From: Owenia fusiformis
Taxonomy: Eukaryota > Annelida > Polychaeta > Sabellida > Oweniidae
NCBI GenBank assembly: GCA_903813345.2
Contig: CAIIXF020000009.1
Location: 34,043,259 to 34,107,258, forward strand
Direction of reading: 5' to 3'
DNA: 64,000 nt
The notes beneath the pieces are model-generated. The model did no database searches, had not been told where the DNA came from, and worked only from the letters and a program-made list of their open reading frames with translations. Shown here one piece after another: positions 36,701 to 51,700 of the stretch (position 1 is the first letter of the stretch; each line of letters begins with the position of its first letter). Position numbers and translations under genes: made by a program.

Positions 36701-39700
36701 CCTCCCTGCTTCATACTATTCCAGTACACTATTGGGAATACAGGTGTGTATATTATTTAGAAGACCTCCTTCCTGCTTCATACTATTCCAGTACACTATT
36801 GGGAATACAGGTGTGTATATTATTTAGAAGACCTCCTCCCTGCTTCATACTATTCCAGCACACTATTGGGAATACAGGTGTGTATATTATTTAGAAGACC
36901 TCCTTCCTGCTTCATACTACTCCAGCACACTATTGGGAATACAGGTGTGTATATTTTTTAGAAGACCTCCTCCCTGCTTCATACTATTCCAGCACACTAT
37001 TGGGAATACAGGTGTGTATATTATTTAGAAGACCTCCTCCCTGCTTTATACTATTCCAGTACACTTTTGGAAATACAGGTGTGTATATTATTTAGAAGAC
37101 CTCCTTCCTACTTCATACTATTCCAGCACACTATTGGGAATACAGGTGTGTATATTATTTAGAAGACCTCCTTCCTGCTTCAAAGTATTCCAGCACACTT
37201 TTGGGAATACAGGTGTGTATATTATTTAAAAGACCTCCTTCCTGCTTCATACTATTCCAGCACACTATTGGGAATACAGGTGTGTATATTATTTAGAAGA
37301 CCTCCTTCCTGCTTCATACTATTCCAGCACACTATTGGGAATACAGGTGTGTATATTATTTAGAAGACCTCCTCCCTGCTTCAAAGTATTCCAGCACACT
37401 ATTGGGAATACAGGTGTGTATATTATTTAGAAGACCTCCTTCCTGCTTCATACTATTCCAGCACACTATTGGGAATACAGGTGTGTATATTATTTAGAAG
37501 ACCTCCTCCCTGCTTCATACTATTCCAGCACACTATTGGGAATACAGGTGTGTATATTATTTAGAAGACCTCCTTCCTGCTTCATACTATTCCAGCACAC
37601 TATTGGGAATACAGGTGTGTATATTTTTTAGAAGACCTCCTCCCTGCTTCATACTATTCCAGCACACTATTGGGAATACAGGTGTGTATATTATTTAGAA
37701 GACCTCCTTCCTGCTTCATACTACTCCAGCACACTATTGGGAATACAGGTGTGTATATTTTTTAGAAGACCTCCTCCCTGCTTTATACTATTCCAGCACA
37801 CTATTGGGAATACAGGTGTGTATATTATTTAGAAGACCTCCTCCCTGCTTCATACTATTCCAGCACACTATTGGGAATACAGGTGTGTATATTATTTAGA
37901 AGACCTCCTTCCTGCTTCATACTATTCCAGCACACTATTGGGAATACAGGTGTGTATATTATTTATAAGCCATGGGCATAGCGCTCTTTTTCTAAGAACT
38001 ATGCCACCACGGGAGCCCGCACAGGAGCAAGAGTAGAGAGAAACAAAAAACAAGTGTTCAGGGGGTCTGGGAGGAAGCTTTTGAAATTTAGTTGTATTTC
38101 GAGCGAATTTGCAACCATCTGGTACGCCTGTGCGTACCCAGTGTACCAGGCGCTACGCCCATGTAAGCCTCATATATTGTATGTTTATGTGTTCCAGAAA
38201 ATAAAATGGGAAGCCATTCAAATTTCTGAACATACATAGTTCCCTCAAAATAAGATATACATGTAAGAGCCTCCAAACATAAGGTATCAAAGCTACAGTT
38301 GTTGATTATGAGATTTTGTAATTTTTTTCAAGGTTTTGTATCAATATAAGGCATAAGTCATAGAACCCCTTATAGAACCCCCTTGAAATAGTGGAAATGA
38401 GAAGAGCCAGTAGTTGATATGCAGATAGTTTAAGTCATTAACACCATATTGAAGACACCTCTCTTGTTTGAAAATTTATTAGGTCCACACAAGTGGAATG
38501 GCAGCTGTTTTAATCTTTTCTCATTTCAAACAAACATTTATGTCATACTCATTATGAATTGTATTGTTTTATTTGGAAAAAAGAAAACCCTATACATATT
38601 TACCAATTTTTCAATTTTAGAGTGTGAAGGAGGTATGTTTTGACTCTATCTTTTACTACCTATTTTAGTGCCTCTGTGAAAAGGCTTAATATGAATCATA
38701 CAATATGAATAATAGAAAATTAAACAAAAAACATATTTCACAGATATGAAGTTGACATACGCTACTGTAAATTGCATAGAAAATGCCTGAAAATCATTAT
38801 TATTTAGATTATTAGTACATGCTGGCTTCAAATTCATACCTCGTTATTTTATGTTTGTAATTGGGGTAATCAATAGAAGGGAGGCAAACATAATGCAAGA
38901 AAATGTAGAAAATTATCATGATTTAATGTCATCCTTGGTAAATATTGACTCTAAATAAAGGAAGTAATGCTATGCTATAGTTAGAGGTTATGTCACTATC
39001 GTGGCATATATGCCCGAGGTCTCAGTGATATATGGCCCGACCTTGGGAGGGACATTGATCTCTGAGAACCGAGGGCATATGTGCCACGATAGTGACATAA
39101 ACGATTTATAACATACCTATGATGATGTAGACTTGTCAGAGAGTACCGTTTTCTTATAGAATTGACAAACAAATTGTTTGAAAATGATTGAAATGAGTTT
39201 AGAAAAATTGCTCGCGCAGTTTTATCTTCGATTGATTGGTTATGACGTCAGCGCCTTGACCAATCAGAAAGTTAGCGGGCGCGGGCTTTTCAAAACTTAT
39301 ATTGGCCCGCTGTCTTGTGTACACTTTGCACTATACATCATCATAGGTATGTTATAAGTGCTTTTACTGAATAAGAGGTTTAAGCTGTCTCTATACTGTT
39401 ATTGTTTCCATCTTTGTCAAATATAGTGTAGATACTTTGTATTAGGGCTCCGATGGTGCACCAAAATCACAGAGTTGCAGTGTTCTTAGGCCTTGGTTTG
39501 AAAACTATTATTTTTTGATGGATGATCGATGATGATGTCATGTTTGAAGAATTTACTGACCTTCCTTATCCTTATACATGTTTCTAGCCCATGTCTACAT
39601 CATAAATGAAGTGTCAGTTTTAGTTTTCTCTTAATTTTTTTGTCACAACTTCAAGTGGTGTTTGGTGGTTGGCATTCAGAGTCTGGTGTTCAGAGTTCTG

Positions 39701-42700
39701 CATCTATTACGAATGGCAGGTTGTGACATTTTGCATGTTAATGTCTTGTTTTCATCAAAATGCAATGAGAACCAACATAGAACAAAAGGTCAAGAACCGT
39801 GAACCGAATCAAACTGTAGAAGCCCCACTAGGATGTATTAAGTGCTTGAAATTTTTTTTTTTCTAAATTAAGTGCTTGAAACATTGATTTACATTCCTAT
39901 ATAAAAACTACTAAATGTGCTATATCCTTATATTCCTATTTAAAAACTACTAAATGTGCTATATGTGGCATGAAACGAATGCTATTAAATTATATGTAGA
40001 GTCAGATATAGACAAGAGTGTTCTATGGCCCCTGAAATAACTTTTTTTGCACTTTGTATAGTTCTGAAATGTATTTTGATCTCTTCTTCTAAATCAGTTT
40101 ACAAGCCCCATTCTGATTTAGTACACCACTTTTTAAATGCCGTTGGTACGGATATGTTTTGAAGTTGTCATCATTTCTTACTGGATAATACCAGATAACT
40201 ATTTTAATAAAAGCTTATTGACAATTGTATTTTCTAGGCTGACCAAAGAGTGCTTAGACAGCTTATATTGAGTACACTCCCAGAGACAGACCTGGTACTC
40301 AAGAATCATGATATTGGTGAGTAATGATTTGATGTTTCACTTATCAGGCCCGTAGCCAGGATTTGCCAAGGGGGGGGTCCAATTTTCAAAAATTTTAAGG
40401 GGGGTTCATATTTGACAATTTTGGCCCAAATTAGGCTAAAATCACTTGAGAAGTGCTCAAAATGGTCAAAAACTGCATGATTTTGAAAGAATTTTTGGCC
40501 AGGGGGGGGGGTTCGCCCGAACCCTGCGAACCCCCCCTGGCTACGGGCCTGCCTATGTTGTGTATTTTATGTTTCATATATGGTATTTGAATTGGAGTAT
40601 GGTAATGCTGAAAAAGTTGAAAGATATATGTAAAAGAATATATTAGGAAATGTAAACTGTTACATTTGAAGACTTGCAGCGATTTGTGATATAATTTCCA
40701 ATTTTATTGTAGAACTCTCCCTAATCTCGTTACACTGGTTCCTGACATGTTTTGCCAGTGTTGTACACATGAGAGTTCTCCTGCGACTATGGGATCTCTT
40801 CTTCTATGAGGGATCAGTTACTCTGTTCCAAGTCACCCTTGGGATGATGAAAATGAAGGTAAAACATAAATTTTTTATGGATCTGTCACATTACTCCGCA
40901 TAGGCTCACCATTCACCACTTTATGAATACTTAAGGCCAGATGGCAATGACAAATGTTGAGCAAACCAAAGATACCAAGATACCTCCCTCACACAAAATA
41001 CAAAAATTAATTAAGGCCCAAAATTAATCACACAGTTGCAAAAGGCGAGTCCACGCAGCCTAATGTGACAGCTACTTTATGTTATTAACACTCTATGTGC
41101 ATGTGTTAGTACATACATTTTTCAATATATGTCCACTGTTTAATGTTGAGATTTTGGCACAAAGGGTTTTCTCAGAAACTTTGAAATGTTCATATTTTAG
41201 GAGGCTGAATTACAACAACTTGACAACTCTGCCCAGATATTCAATGCCCTCTCAGACGTCCCTGGAGATGTTCAGGATGTTGATGAACTAATAGAGGTAA
41301 CATCCACTTTCCATAGGCTGATTTTATATATTTTGCCCATGTTGGCTAGTTTATTATGTTACTGCCAAAAGTTGGGACATATTGTGATGGTCTTTAACCT
41401 TTTTGTGATGGTGGTTGGTGGTCGGCATTAGGTGCCTGTTACAACATGCAATAACTTACTATGTGGTGACATTTCATCATTTAAATGCCATGAATTGTGT
41501 GAAATACTAACAGTTAGTATATCCAAAAAGATCTGTTCTTAAGGTTTATTTCGCAAATATTCTCATGTTTAAGTATTACATATACTTGGACTGTAACACT
41601 TGCAATAAATAATGCTTTTTTTATAGACTTCATACAGAGTGGCCGGATCTTTGACTGATGTCATAATAGAGACACACAGACGTAAGCACCTTGCATTCCT
41701 CATGGCAGACCAGGGAGCCCTCGTGAATCCTGAATCTGCACGAAACCTACCAAAGCAGGTATGGCATACAATGTTATAATCTCTATCCACAATTTTCAGA
41801 CTATGTTCTGACAATCAACATTTTCTGAGTGAAGACTTATTTTTCCTGAAACCATACTACATGTATTCTTAAATAAGTGTTCTTGTGTACAATAAGAATA
41901 AGAAGGGAACTAAGTCTTAAGAGATTTTCTTGATGATCTAGGTGAAAAAGTTAAAGGTTAAAATTGCAAATAAGGTAAGTTTTGCATCTAATAAACTAAG
42001 TCAGGTGATGGATATTGAATAATGCTTAATCAAGTTGGACAAAATTATGCATGAATACATTGGTATTTAAACATGTATGTTAATGTGTCAACTAGGGGTC
42101 AAACGGTTCAAAATTCCAACGGTTCGGTTCGGTCACGGTTTTTAGGTTCACGGTTCGGTTCTGTTCACGGTTCTCGCGGGTCTCGTAAATTGGTAATATT
42201 TCCTTAAAAAATTGTAAAGACAGCTCATAAAGAAACAGGTTTTAGCTTTCTATCTAGCCTTACCCAAGTCTATCCTGGTGCAACTATCCTTTTTTTATTA
42301 AATTGACTTGACAAAGCAAAGTTTATTGGCCTAGTGGCCCACTTTAAATTTTAAACTTTAGATTTTTCTGTCCTTGATAAGATTTCTGTCAGATAAGAGC
42401 TGAGATCTAAATGTAGCACAAGCAGTAACTAACAATGACTAATAGCCCCGGGAACATGCATAAAAAGATCGAGTCGAATACTGTACACCAAGTAAAGAGA
42501 TCTCTTTACTTGGTGTATTCAACTCATCTGAATCAGCACAGATGGCGCTGCGATTGTGCGGGAGATTTAAACACAAATATGTTTCAAGTTTTTAACAAAG
42601 ACATTAGTAATGTTATAATTTCTGTAATTGTAGTATTTTTTAAATAATATTGATTAATAACTAACTTATTATAACCAACAAAACACCTCCACGAAGCAAA

Positions 42701-45700
42701 ATTAATTGTACTATGAATAGCGTAATCTGGCGAGACCAACTTCCGGTCTATTTATAGTCACAAAAATGTAAACAATTACTTGTCTATCGATTTGTGAGCG
42801 ATCTGTTTCATATCTAAGGTAAGAATTGAATGTTCTCTATTGCTATAATCATGTTTTTAAGGAATATATACATGAAGAATAAGTTCATGTCGAACGAAAG
42901 AGAGAATATTAAAGTCTAAAAAATTTCAGTTTTCAATTTTTCCTCGAACCGTGGATGAACCGAATCTCATATTTATGAACCGAAAATACCGTCCTAGCAT
43001 CATGTACCGCGGTAACCGCGTACCGCGGTTAACCGTTTGACCCCTAGTGTCAACGTATGAGGAACAGGGTGAAAATAGGTGCATCTGGAACTCTCATCCT
43101 TCAATAATAGGCCTTCTGTGTTTCCCACATTGATATAATTGTTTATATGTACATTTACATTAAAACCTTTAAAGTGGAACACGTCGAGAAGTTGAACATC
43201 ACTGCTAGTGGAACACTTTTTTTAGAGTCCTGAGACCAACTGACTTAATGTTAAATGAACTTCTATGAGTGGAACACATTTTAGAGGTACGAAAGGTGTT
43301 CCACTTAGACTGGTTTTACTTGTAGATCCCTATTCTAGGGCTTCAGAGCATATTAAGCATGGGTAATTAATTAAGCTCTGGTTGATTTAAAAAAAGAACT
43401 ATGCTCATCTGTATTTTCCCCAGTGAATAATCAGGTGCTCTGTCTGGGTATTTTATTTTACAAGAGATACGATGCCTTGGGGCCAATATCAATTTCACTT
43501 AAAGATGATAATAAAAGTGATTTGATATTTGAATTGTGTCCTTGGGAGTATTTCATTTGCAAGAGTTTAGAAATGTGAATAATAAGTTCAATTTTGAATC
43601 AAAATAGATTTGACAATAAAGTTTCCATCGAGTACGAGGAGGTATTCCAGCTTCAGTTTGGTGTAATTTTGGGAAATGGTGCAACTTTAACATTCATGCT
43701 TCGAATACTCACCTTCACCCTTGTCTCTATGGAGTGGGGGCTGGTAATGATTTGGAAGAGAATGAAGTTCACTGTGGTCTGATGGAGAAACAATTTAAAA
43801 AGTATTTTGAATTTTTTTTACAATCGACTGTTTGCTGAAGAAATATACATGTAGTTATTCAGTTATACAGAACACTAGCTGTAACAACATAATCAAACTA
43901 TTAAAGTTGATACATTATTTTTCAGCAACTGAACAAAAGACACCTGAAGAGGTCAAAGTCGCTTATATCTACCTTACTCTGGGGGGATGGGGACTCCGAG
44001 GATTATGGGAAGGCAAAAAATATAGCTCAGACAGAACTACTGGTAGATTTAAGAGAAGCCATCTTACAAATAGGACGTCACTTCCAATCTATAGATCCAA
44101 AAGTTAAAAATATGGTATGGTTATTTTTATAATCTAAATTCTGTGAAATGTAACTTCTTGAGCCATTTTGATAAATCTTGTCATTGTAAAACTAGAAAAA
44201 CTGCTTGTTTATTTTATTTATACTGAATGGTATCTATAGTTCTAGATCTGGGGGTCATTTTACAGCAACCTTATTAATTTAAGAATTCCAAAATCAATTG
44301 TAACCATGGATATACTGGTGTCACAGTACCAGTAAGAGAACAAAGAAATTCTATATAAAGCTTCTATTAACAAACCCGTGAATTTTTTGATGGTTACAAC
44401 TATTGATTAGTGTCTCAAGAGGAAGCTGAAACGAGAAGTGTGTTCTGTAGAACTCAATGGGCATATATATCCCCTCATACAAATGTTCTTATATGAGCAC
44501 TTTACCATTTTACCTGCAGAACTTGACAGCTGACTACAGCATGGACAGCCACACTGAAGACTTACAAGAATATGTCAATGTTGCAAGAAACAGACGTCGT
44601 AGAGCAAAAGCGTTGCTTGATTTTGAACGTCATGATGATGATGAACTCGGATTTAGGAAGAATGATGTCATTACAGTATGTATAATGAACAATAGAATAG
44701 AGTTGATTTATGGATTTGTTTTTCATTGATTCTATCAAACAATTATCTCATGTGTGTTTGTAGATCATACTAAACTGAGTAAACTCCCTCATAATTTCCT
44801 TACAATATGTCCACACCTTAAAATCAAATTACATGTGTGTAACCAGGATGTATTGCCTCGTATGTCTGATGCCTGGCTATACCCATGTATTACATAGCTA
44901 TCTTGTGTTTGTAGATCATTTCCCAGAAGGATGAACATTGTTGGATTGGGGAGTTGAATGGCTTGAGGGGCTGGTTCCCTGCTAAGTTTGTTGAACTGTT
45001 AGATGAGAGAAGTAAAGATTACTCCATGGCAGGAGATGACAGTGTCACAGAAACAGTCACGGATCTAGTCAGGGGCGTGTAAGTAAACACTCTTGAGAGC
45101 TTTCTTATTATTGAGTAGAGAGGGATATTTTAGAGGGGAAATGTCAATACAAGATACAGTAGATGCTAAGAAATGTAACTTCAGTCCAAAAAATGTTGTC
45201 TACAACATTGAAAGCAAAGTTGGTATATTAGATCAATATTGTGACTACCAATTTTTGCTCTGTATTATTTTGAAATATCAATATTTTAGGTTGTGCCCAG
45301 CTTTGAAAGCAATATTTGAACATGGATTGAAGAAGTCAGTCATCATTGGTGGACATTGTCATCCATGGCTCTTCATTGAAGAGGTAAGAAAATGAGTTAC
45401 ATTTTTGTTATTTTTTTCAAATTCATAGTATTGAATTATCTTGGATTCTGAGAAGTACAGATGTAAGAACATTTTGCTGTTTTTAATAGTCTTTTTGATA
45501 ATCTACTGTTTTGTTTCATTTTTTTTCCTTAGTCTTAGTCACATTAACACTCATCGATCAGTTACTTAATCAAGAGAGCTTCTTAGTGTTCAAAGAAAAT
45601 TTCCCAAACTTCTGTTGTTTGAAAACATAATAAGTGTAGTCAATTTTTGAGGACTGTAGTTCAATACAGGTAAAATGTATGTTTCATTAAAAAGTTTCCT

Positions 45701-48700
45701 TTTCTTTCCAGGCAGCTACAAAGGAAGTAGAGAAAGATTTTGAATCTGTTTACTCAAGATTGGTGCTTTGTAAAACTTACAGGTAAGAGTAAAATATAAA
45801 AGCATGTTTCAAGAATTTTTATTTGTGTGTAATTCTCATCTGGATTCAGTGTCCAGTTGCTCCTTCGCGAATGCATCACTAATGCAGCTAGTGCGATTTG
45901 AGAATTGGACACCCCAAATACTATCTAGGATCCTCGAGGATGTGGCTCTTAAAGATTTAAATCCAGCTAGAATGCTTAAAAAAGTTATTGCACTGTTGTA
46001 CTTCTGTGATATTGCCAAGACCCTACAATGTAGCACATCGTAGTATACTCTTGTTCAAGCTCAATTGGATATTTAGGCCATGTTTTCTGCCAAAGGGACT
46101 TTATGCTTTTAAACCCCCATATTACCAATAGGTAGCTGTTACATCAAATTTATTTTGCTGCATGGTGTCATTGAATTAATTGCATCAAAATTAATGTGAC
46201 ACAGATATGATTTGATTGTGACTCGACACTGGTTCATAAACATTGGAATACTTTTTTTTTTATTTATTATTTTAATTACCCAAATATCTCATAAACCGTA
46301 TACCTAAATCTAGCACTTAAACAAGTAAACCATTGCACTCTATGAAATTTCAGACTAGATGAAGATGGGAAGGTATTGACCCCTGAAGAGGTGTTATACA
46401 GGGCAGTCCAGGCAGTCAATCTAACCCATGATGTGGCACATGCACAGATGGATGTTAAATTCAGATCTCTTATGTGTTGCGGTCTCAAGTAAGATTTTAC
46501 TTGATGTATAGTTTGTACTTGGCTAGAATATGTCCAAAACATGGCTTGAGTCACTTCACTTACATCTACATTACTTAAAAAAAATTAAAAAAATTAGAAT
46601 TATGAAATGAAATGTTGCTGCTATAGCTATACAGTTTCATTTAAAAGCAGTTGAACTTGGAGTTATGCAATTAATAAAATACCTTTTACTTGGAAATGCA
46701 CTTTTCTTGATAATATGAATATAATGATACATACGACTGTTAAGAATACATATCACTTTCAGTGAGCAAGTCCTGCATCTCTGGCTAGAGACTCTATGTT
46801 CGTGTTCAGATGCTGTGGAGAAATGGTACCACCCCTGGTCATTCATGCGCAGCCCTGGTTGGGTCCAAATCAAATGTGAACTCAGGTAAGTAACAACCTA
46901 ACACCCCTTTCCATATCATTTATCCAAATTGGATTAGTCCTTTTCCATTTGGATTGTTGAAATAGAGGGATATCACCATGTCCTTTTGGTGGAGCTGTTA
47001 TCAAGGTAGGGCATGGTATGTATTTGTGATAGTAGTTTGTTCTATTTAATTGACACTTGTTACTTAGTTTGTGACATCCATTAAGTTACCATGATCGATG
47101 CAACTAGTCCCAATATCATAGAAAATGCCCTTGGTACTCAGTGTGTCGATTATGGTCTTTATAGCACCAGATATTGTACCATTTAGTTGTTGATTCTTTT
47201 GTTTGTAGTTTTCAACCATGAATAGAATTTCTTTCATTTGTAGTTTTCAACCATGAATAGAATTTCATACAAGCCATGTTTTAGAACTAATGTTGTTTCA
47301 AAAAGTGCAGCAAAAACACAAACATCAATATTTACAATGAATAAATTAACTTTGAAAATTAAATAAAAATGGAAAAACACATTTTTCTAAATTTGCCGAG
47401 AAATAACAAAGCAGAAGCCTGACAAGTATGATTTTTTAAGCATGGTTGCATCATATTTAGTTTTCATGTTTTCCAATTAGTTCATTGTTTGTCTATGGAT
47501 TTTATGAGAAGCCAAATAATGAAACTTTGTTATCCAATACATGTGATTGGATATTATGTTTATGTCTCTAGTCCTGAAAAGTAGAAAAAGTTTATTTTGA
47601 TCAAAGTAGTTAGCCATTATTTCAAGCTCAGAAAACAGTCATGGCATATTCGTTTATAGAATTGGTTCCAAAAGGCGCAACAGTATAAATTGTAATAGAG
47701 CACGTCTCAAAATCTTTTGACAACAAAACAATGAAATAAGTGGGAAACTATGAACTCCATCATTTCCAATCATTTTTTAATCATAATTTTAATTTCAGAA
47801 TCCTTAAAAAGTTTTTCTTCAATTTGTCAATTGATTGGGAATTATCACGGAAAAGGAAAATTCAGGACGCTGTGAAGGAAAGTGTGAGAGACATGATTGT
47901 AAAGCACCATCTATTTAGTTGGGAAATTGATACTGCTAAATGATATATAACATCATAAAAATCACATGAAACCAAGGCTGAACAGTCATGCATTGTATCA
48001 TATCTAAAAAGGTATGACATTGTCTTCAGATTGGTGCTTGGGTGGGTGGGTGATTGGAACTTAGGGTGTCACTGTTTCTTGTTCACAGATTTCCAGGCAA
48101 ATCTTTTGAAAGATTTATTTGAAATTTTCAGGGATGTTTCTTGGTATATTAATCTAAAACTGATAAATAGTAGTTTTTGAAGGATGCTGTGTGAATGAAA
48201 TTTGAGACGGCCATATTTTATATTTTTAGATACGATACACTGTGTGCCTTGAAATAAAATTCCCATAAAATGAAAAATATGCCTTGAATAGGCATAATGA
48301 TGTAACATAATTCAAAATATGCATTCTCTCTTATGTTAGAAAGTTTTACATGAGCTATTGAAATATTAATTATAGGTCGATTTAGCATATAGAATGACAA
48401 TTATTCATAAAATTCATCAGTGCAATTTATAATATTTCTGATGCAGTATATTTGAACCACTAACTGCAAAAAAATAAAAACGAAATTAATTTGCTCAAAT
48501 CCTATAGTCATTGGTGTAACAGGTCAACTTTTTCATATTTGAGCACTAATTACAATTAAGGTGGTAGATTTGATAATAAACGGCTTTCCACTGTTTTGTC
48601 AAAACAGTTTTGCACAGATCCTATTCATATTATTAATACAATGTTCACAAATGTATATCAGAAAAACAAATGAACTTTTGCAATAATTATAAAAGAAATC

Positions 48701-51700
48701 ATTAATTTTATTCCTCTTTTGTACGTTTGATTATTGAGATAAAAATTATTTATATTCTATGTTATTTTATATGTTTTCATATTAATTAACAGTGTACATA
48801 TACTGTAGTTTAATTCTAAGTGACAAAAAAGTTTATATACTGTACAGTTATTTACTAATAGTACACATTTGCAATATTTATTTATACACTTATGACATAC
48901 TATATTATATTTTATACATCATATAATTCCTAAAAGTTGTGACCCATTAGGTATTATCCCATGCATGTAGTAAAGAAATCCATTTTAAGTTAACTTTTTG
49001 TTGTTTCAGTAGTAATAGTGGAAGTACAGTAAAATATAGTCTATTATGTCCTCATTGTACTTTTGTAAATGATGGCCATATTAAACTATCGAATAACCTG
49101 AGTACAACTCAGAAAGAAATTCCTTGGCTTCTCATAGAATTCCATTTTATATTTTTACACAATTATCAAGTGCCAGCCACCACCCCCCTCCCACTTGGGT
49201 GAGAGAATTGGGGGGGATGGCTTGATACAATATGTATACTGTTTGCCTGTACCTTTTATAGTTTAAACCTGAAAATGTAAATGTCAGTCTGGCTGGATTT
49301 TCTTGTTTTTGATGATGTTTCTATGGCAATATTGTAAACAATTCAATTTCATACAACAATAATTATCCCATCGAACGAAGTTCGGAGGGATATAGGGAAC
49401 GCCTCCGTCCGTCTGTCCGTACGTACGTCCGTCCGTCCGTCCGTACGTACGTCCGTCCGTACGTACGTCCGTCCGTCCGTCCGTCCGGGCAATAACTCAA
49501 ATACCGTTGGCCCGATTTTGTTCATATTTTGTACACATATACCCTATGGGGGTAGAAGTTCTGCTCGAAAGCCGATTTTCAAAATGGCCGCTCATTTCAA
49601 AATGGCGGCCATTTTAGTGCCGATTTTACAGTAATTTAGGTGTAATATGTAAAACTGTAATAGCAATATGTTTTAAATGTAAAAAAATTATAAAGGACAT
49701 TAATAATGCTACAAATGTAGATATTAAAGAAGCGCATGGCAGCCATCTTGAAAAATGGCGGCCTTTACTCGTCATTTTACGATTTTTGCTATAACTCAAA
49801 AAATAGTGGAGCGATTTTGTTCATATTTGGTATGTGAATACAATAAGCATTGCACACTGTCTAAAAACACTTTTGGTTGAAGGTGGCCATTTTGAAAAAT
49901 GGCCGCCATTTTAACGTATTTTAATATAACTCGAAAAGTAGTGGAGCGATTTTGTTCATATTTGGTATGTGAATACTATAAGCATGGCACACTGTCCTAT
50001 GACACTTTTGGTAGAAGGCGGCCATTTTGAAAAAAAAATTGAAAAATGGCCGCCATTTTAACGTATTTTACTATAACTCGAAAAGTAGTGGAGTGATTTT
50101 GTTCATATTTGGTATGTGAATACTATAAGCATGGCACAATGTCTATTTCTAATGACACTTTTGGTAGACGGTGGCCATTTTGAAAAATGGCCGCCATTTT
50201 AACGTATTTTACTATAACTCGAAAAGTAGTGGAGCGATTTTGTTCATATTTGATATGTGAATACTTTAAGCATGGCACATTGTTTAGTAAAACTTTGGGG
50301 AGTAGTCGGCCATTTTGAAAAATGGCCACCATTTTTATGTGTGTAATTTTACAAGTACGTGTGCAATTTTTCAAAAATTTTATAGGTGGCTACTTAAAAG
50401 CATATTATTTCTTCTGATGACAACTTGGCTAGTGAGCAACCATTTTGAAAATGGTGGCCTTTCTGGTGTGTTGTTTTATGATATTTGCTATTCGTTTGTA
50501 AAAATGCCAGCCATCTCTGTTCGATGGGATTCGCTACGCTTTGGCGTTGCCGTTGTTCTGGTTTTAGTCTGGGGGGAAGGGACTTGATGTCTGTCAATGA
50601 ATCAAAATTATTCTGAATATATGAAAATCATGACAAATATTGGACCCAATAAATATTATCATGTCAGCTAAGAAATTCTTAATGAGATATGCACCAAATA
50701 TTTATTCAATAATTTCTGTCTCAAGTCTTGTATATTTGATGACAATGACATTAAATTCTCAGGTTTTTCTCATGGCCCAATCAGACAATTTCAGAAATTA
50801 AAACAATTTTATAAAGGAAAAGTCTGATTGGTTCGTGTATTCTATTTCTAAGTTGTTATTTTGTAGTTACGAATAGTAGAATTATGTTTTTGTAGTATTA
50901 AATGTGATTTATTTCTATGTAGTAAAACATCCAAGTACAGTGAAACCTGTTTTAGTGAACTTCTTATTGAATATGGCATTTGTACACAAATATTTCCATT
51001 GACTTCCATGTTATCAGACCAAACAGTTTTGTGTGTACACTTAACTCCTGGTAAACACCAATGTTTATTGTGTGCTCACTTACTATTCCTTCCTGTAAAA
51101 ATGGTCAATGATGTATAGAAGTTCATTGTTACAAGTTGTCTAAAAATAATTGCATATTGAAATTATTTTTCATGCTTTATACAAGTTAGTGACCAAAATA
51201 TAATTGAATTCCAGGTCACAATCAAGCAATTTCAAATTGGTTGACTAAAAACTGAAAATTATAAATGTGCACTGTCAATTTGAAAATTTGTTAATGTACA
51301 TGCAGCATTGATATAGTCCCCTCTGCCAAAAGCTGCCAAGCATGCATGTCAAAGCTTTATAAAACTTTCATACAACATCAGTAAGAAGATGATGAATATC
51401 AAACTTGGTTTACAAACAGAAATTGACATTTTGAAGTTTTGTCTGTTATGATTCGTTTTTAGTAAAGGAGTATTCAAATAGAATTATTGAATTCATGTAT
51501 GTTTTCAACTACATGTTTTGTTTTCTGTTGATTAAGATTATTATTAGTTAATACTGTGTTATTTGCATCATTCTTTATATAAAGAAATTCTGTACTTTAT
51601 TTGTATTATTGACTGAATAGAAATCTTAAGCACATAATAAATGAAATACACCAATCGTTGATTTTATAATATGATTTTATGTTAATTTCTGTTAATTGAT

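Noticed and set aside
36585-36827. 80-codon ORF running through exon 7 into the minisatellite
   Set aside because: Only the part to 36743 is coding; the rest reads through the donor into repeat units and stops at TAG.
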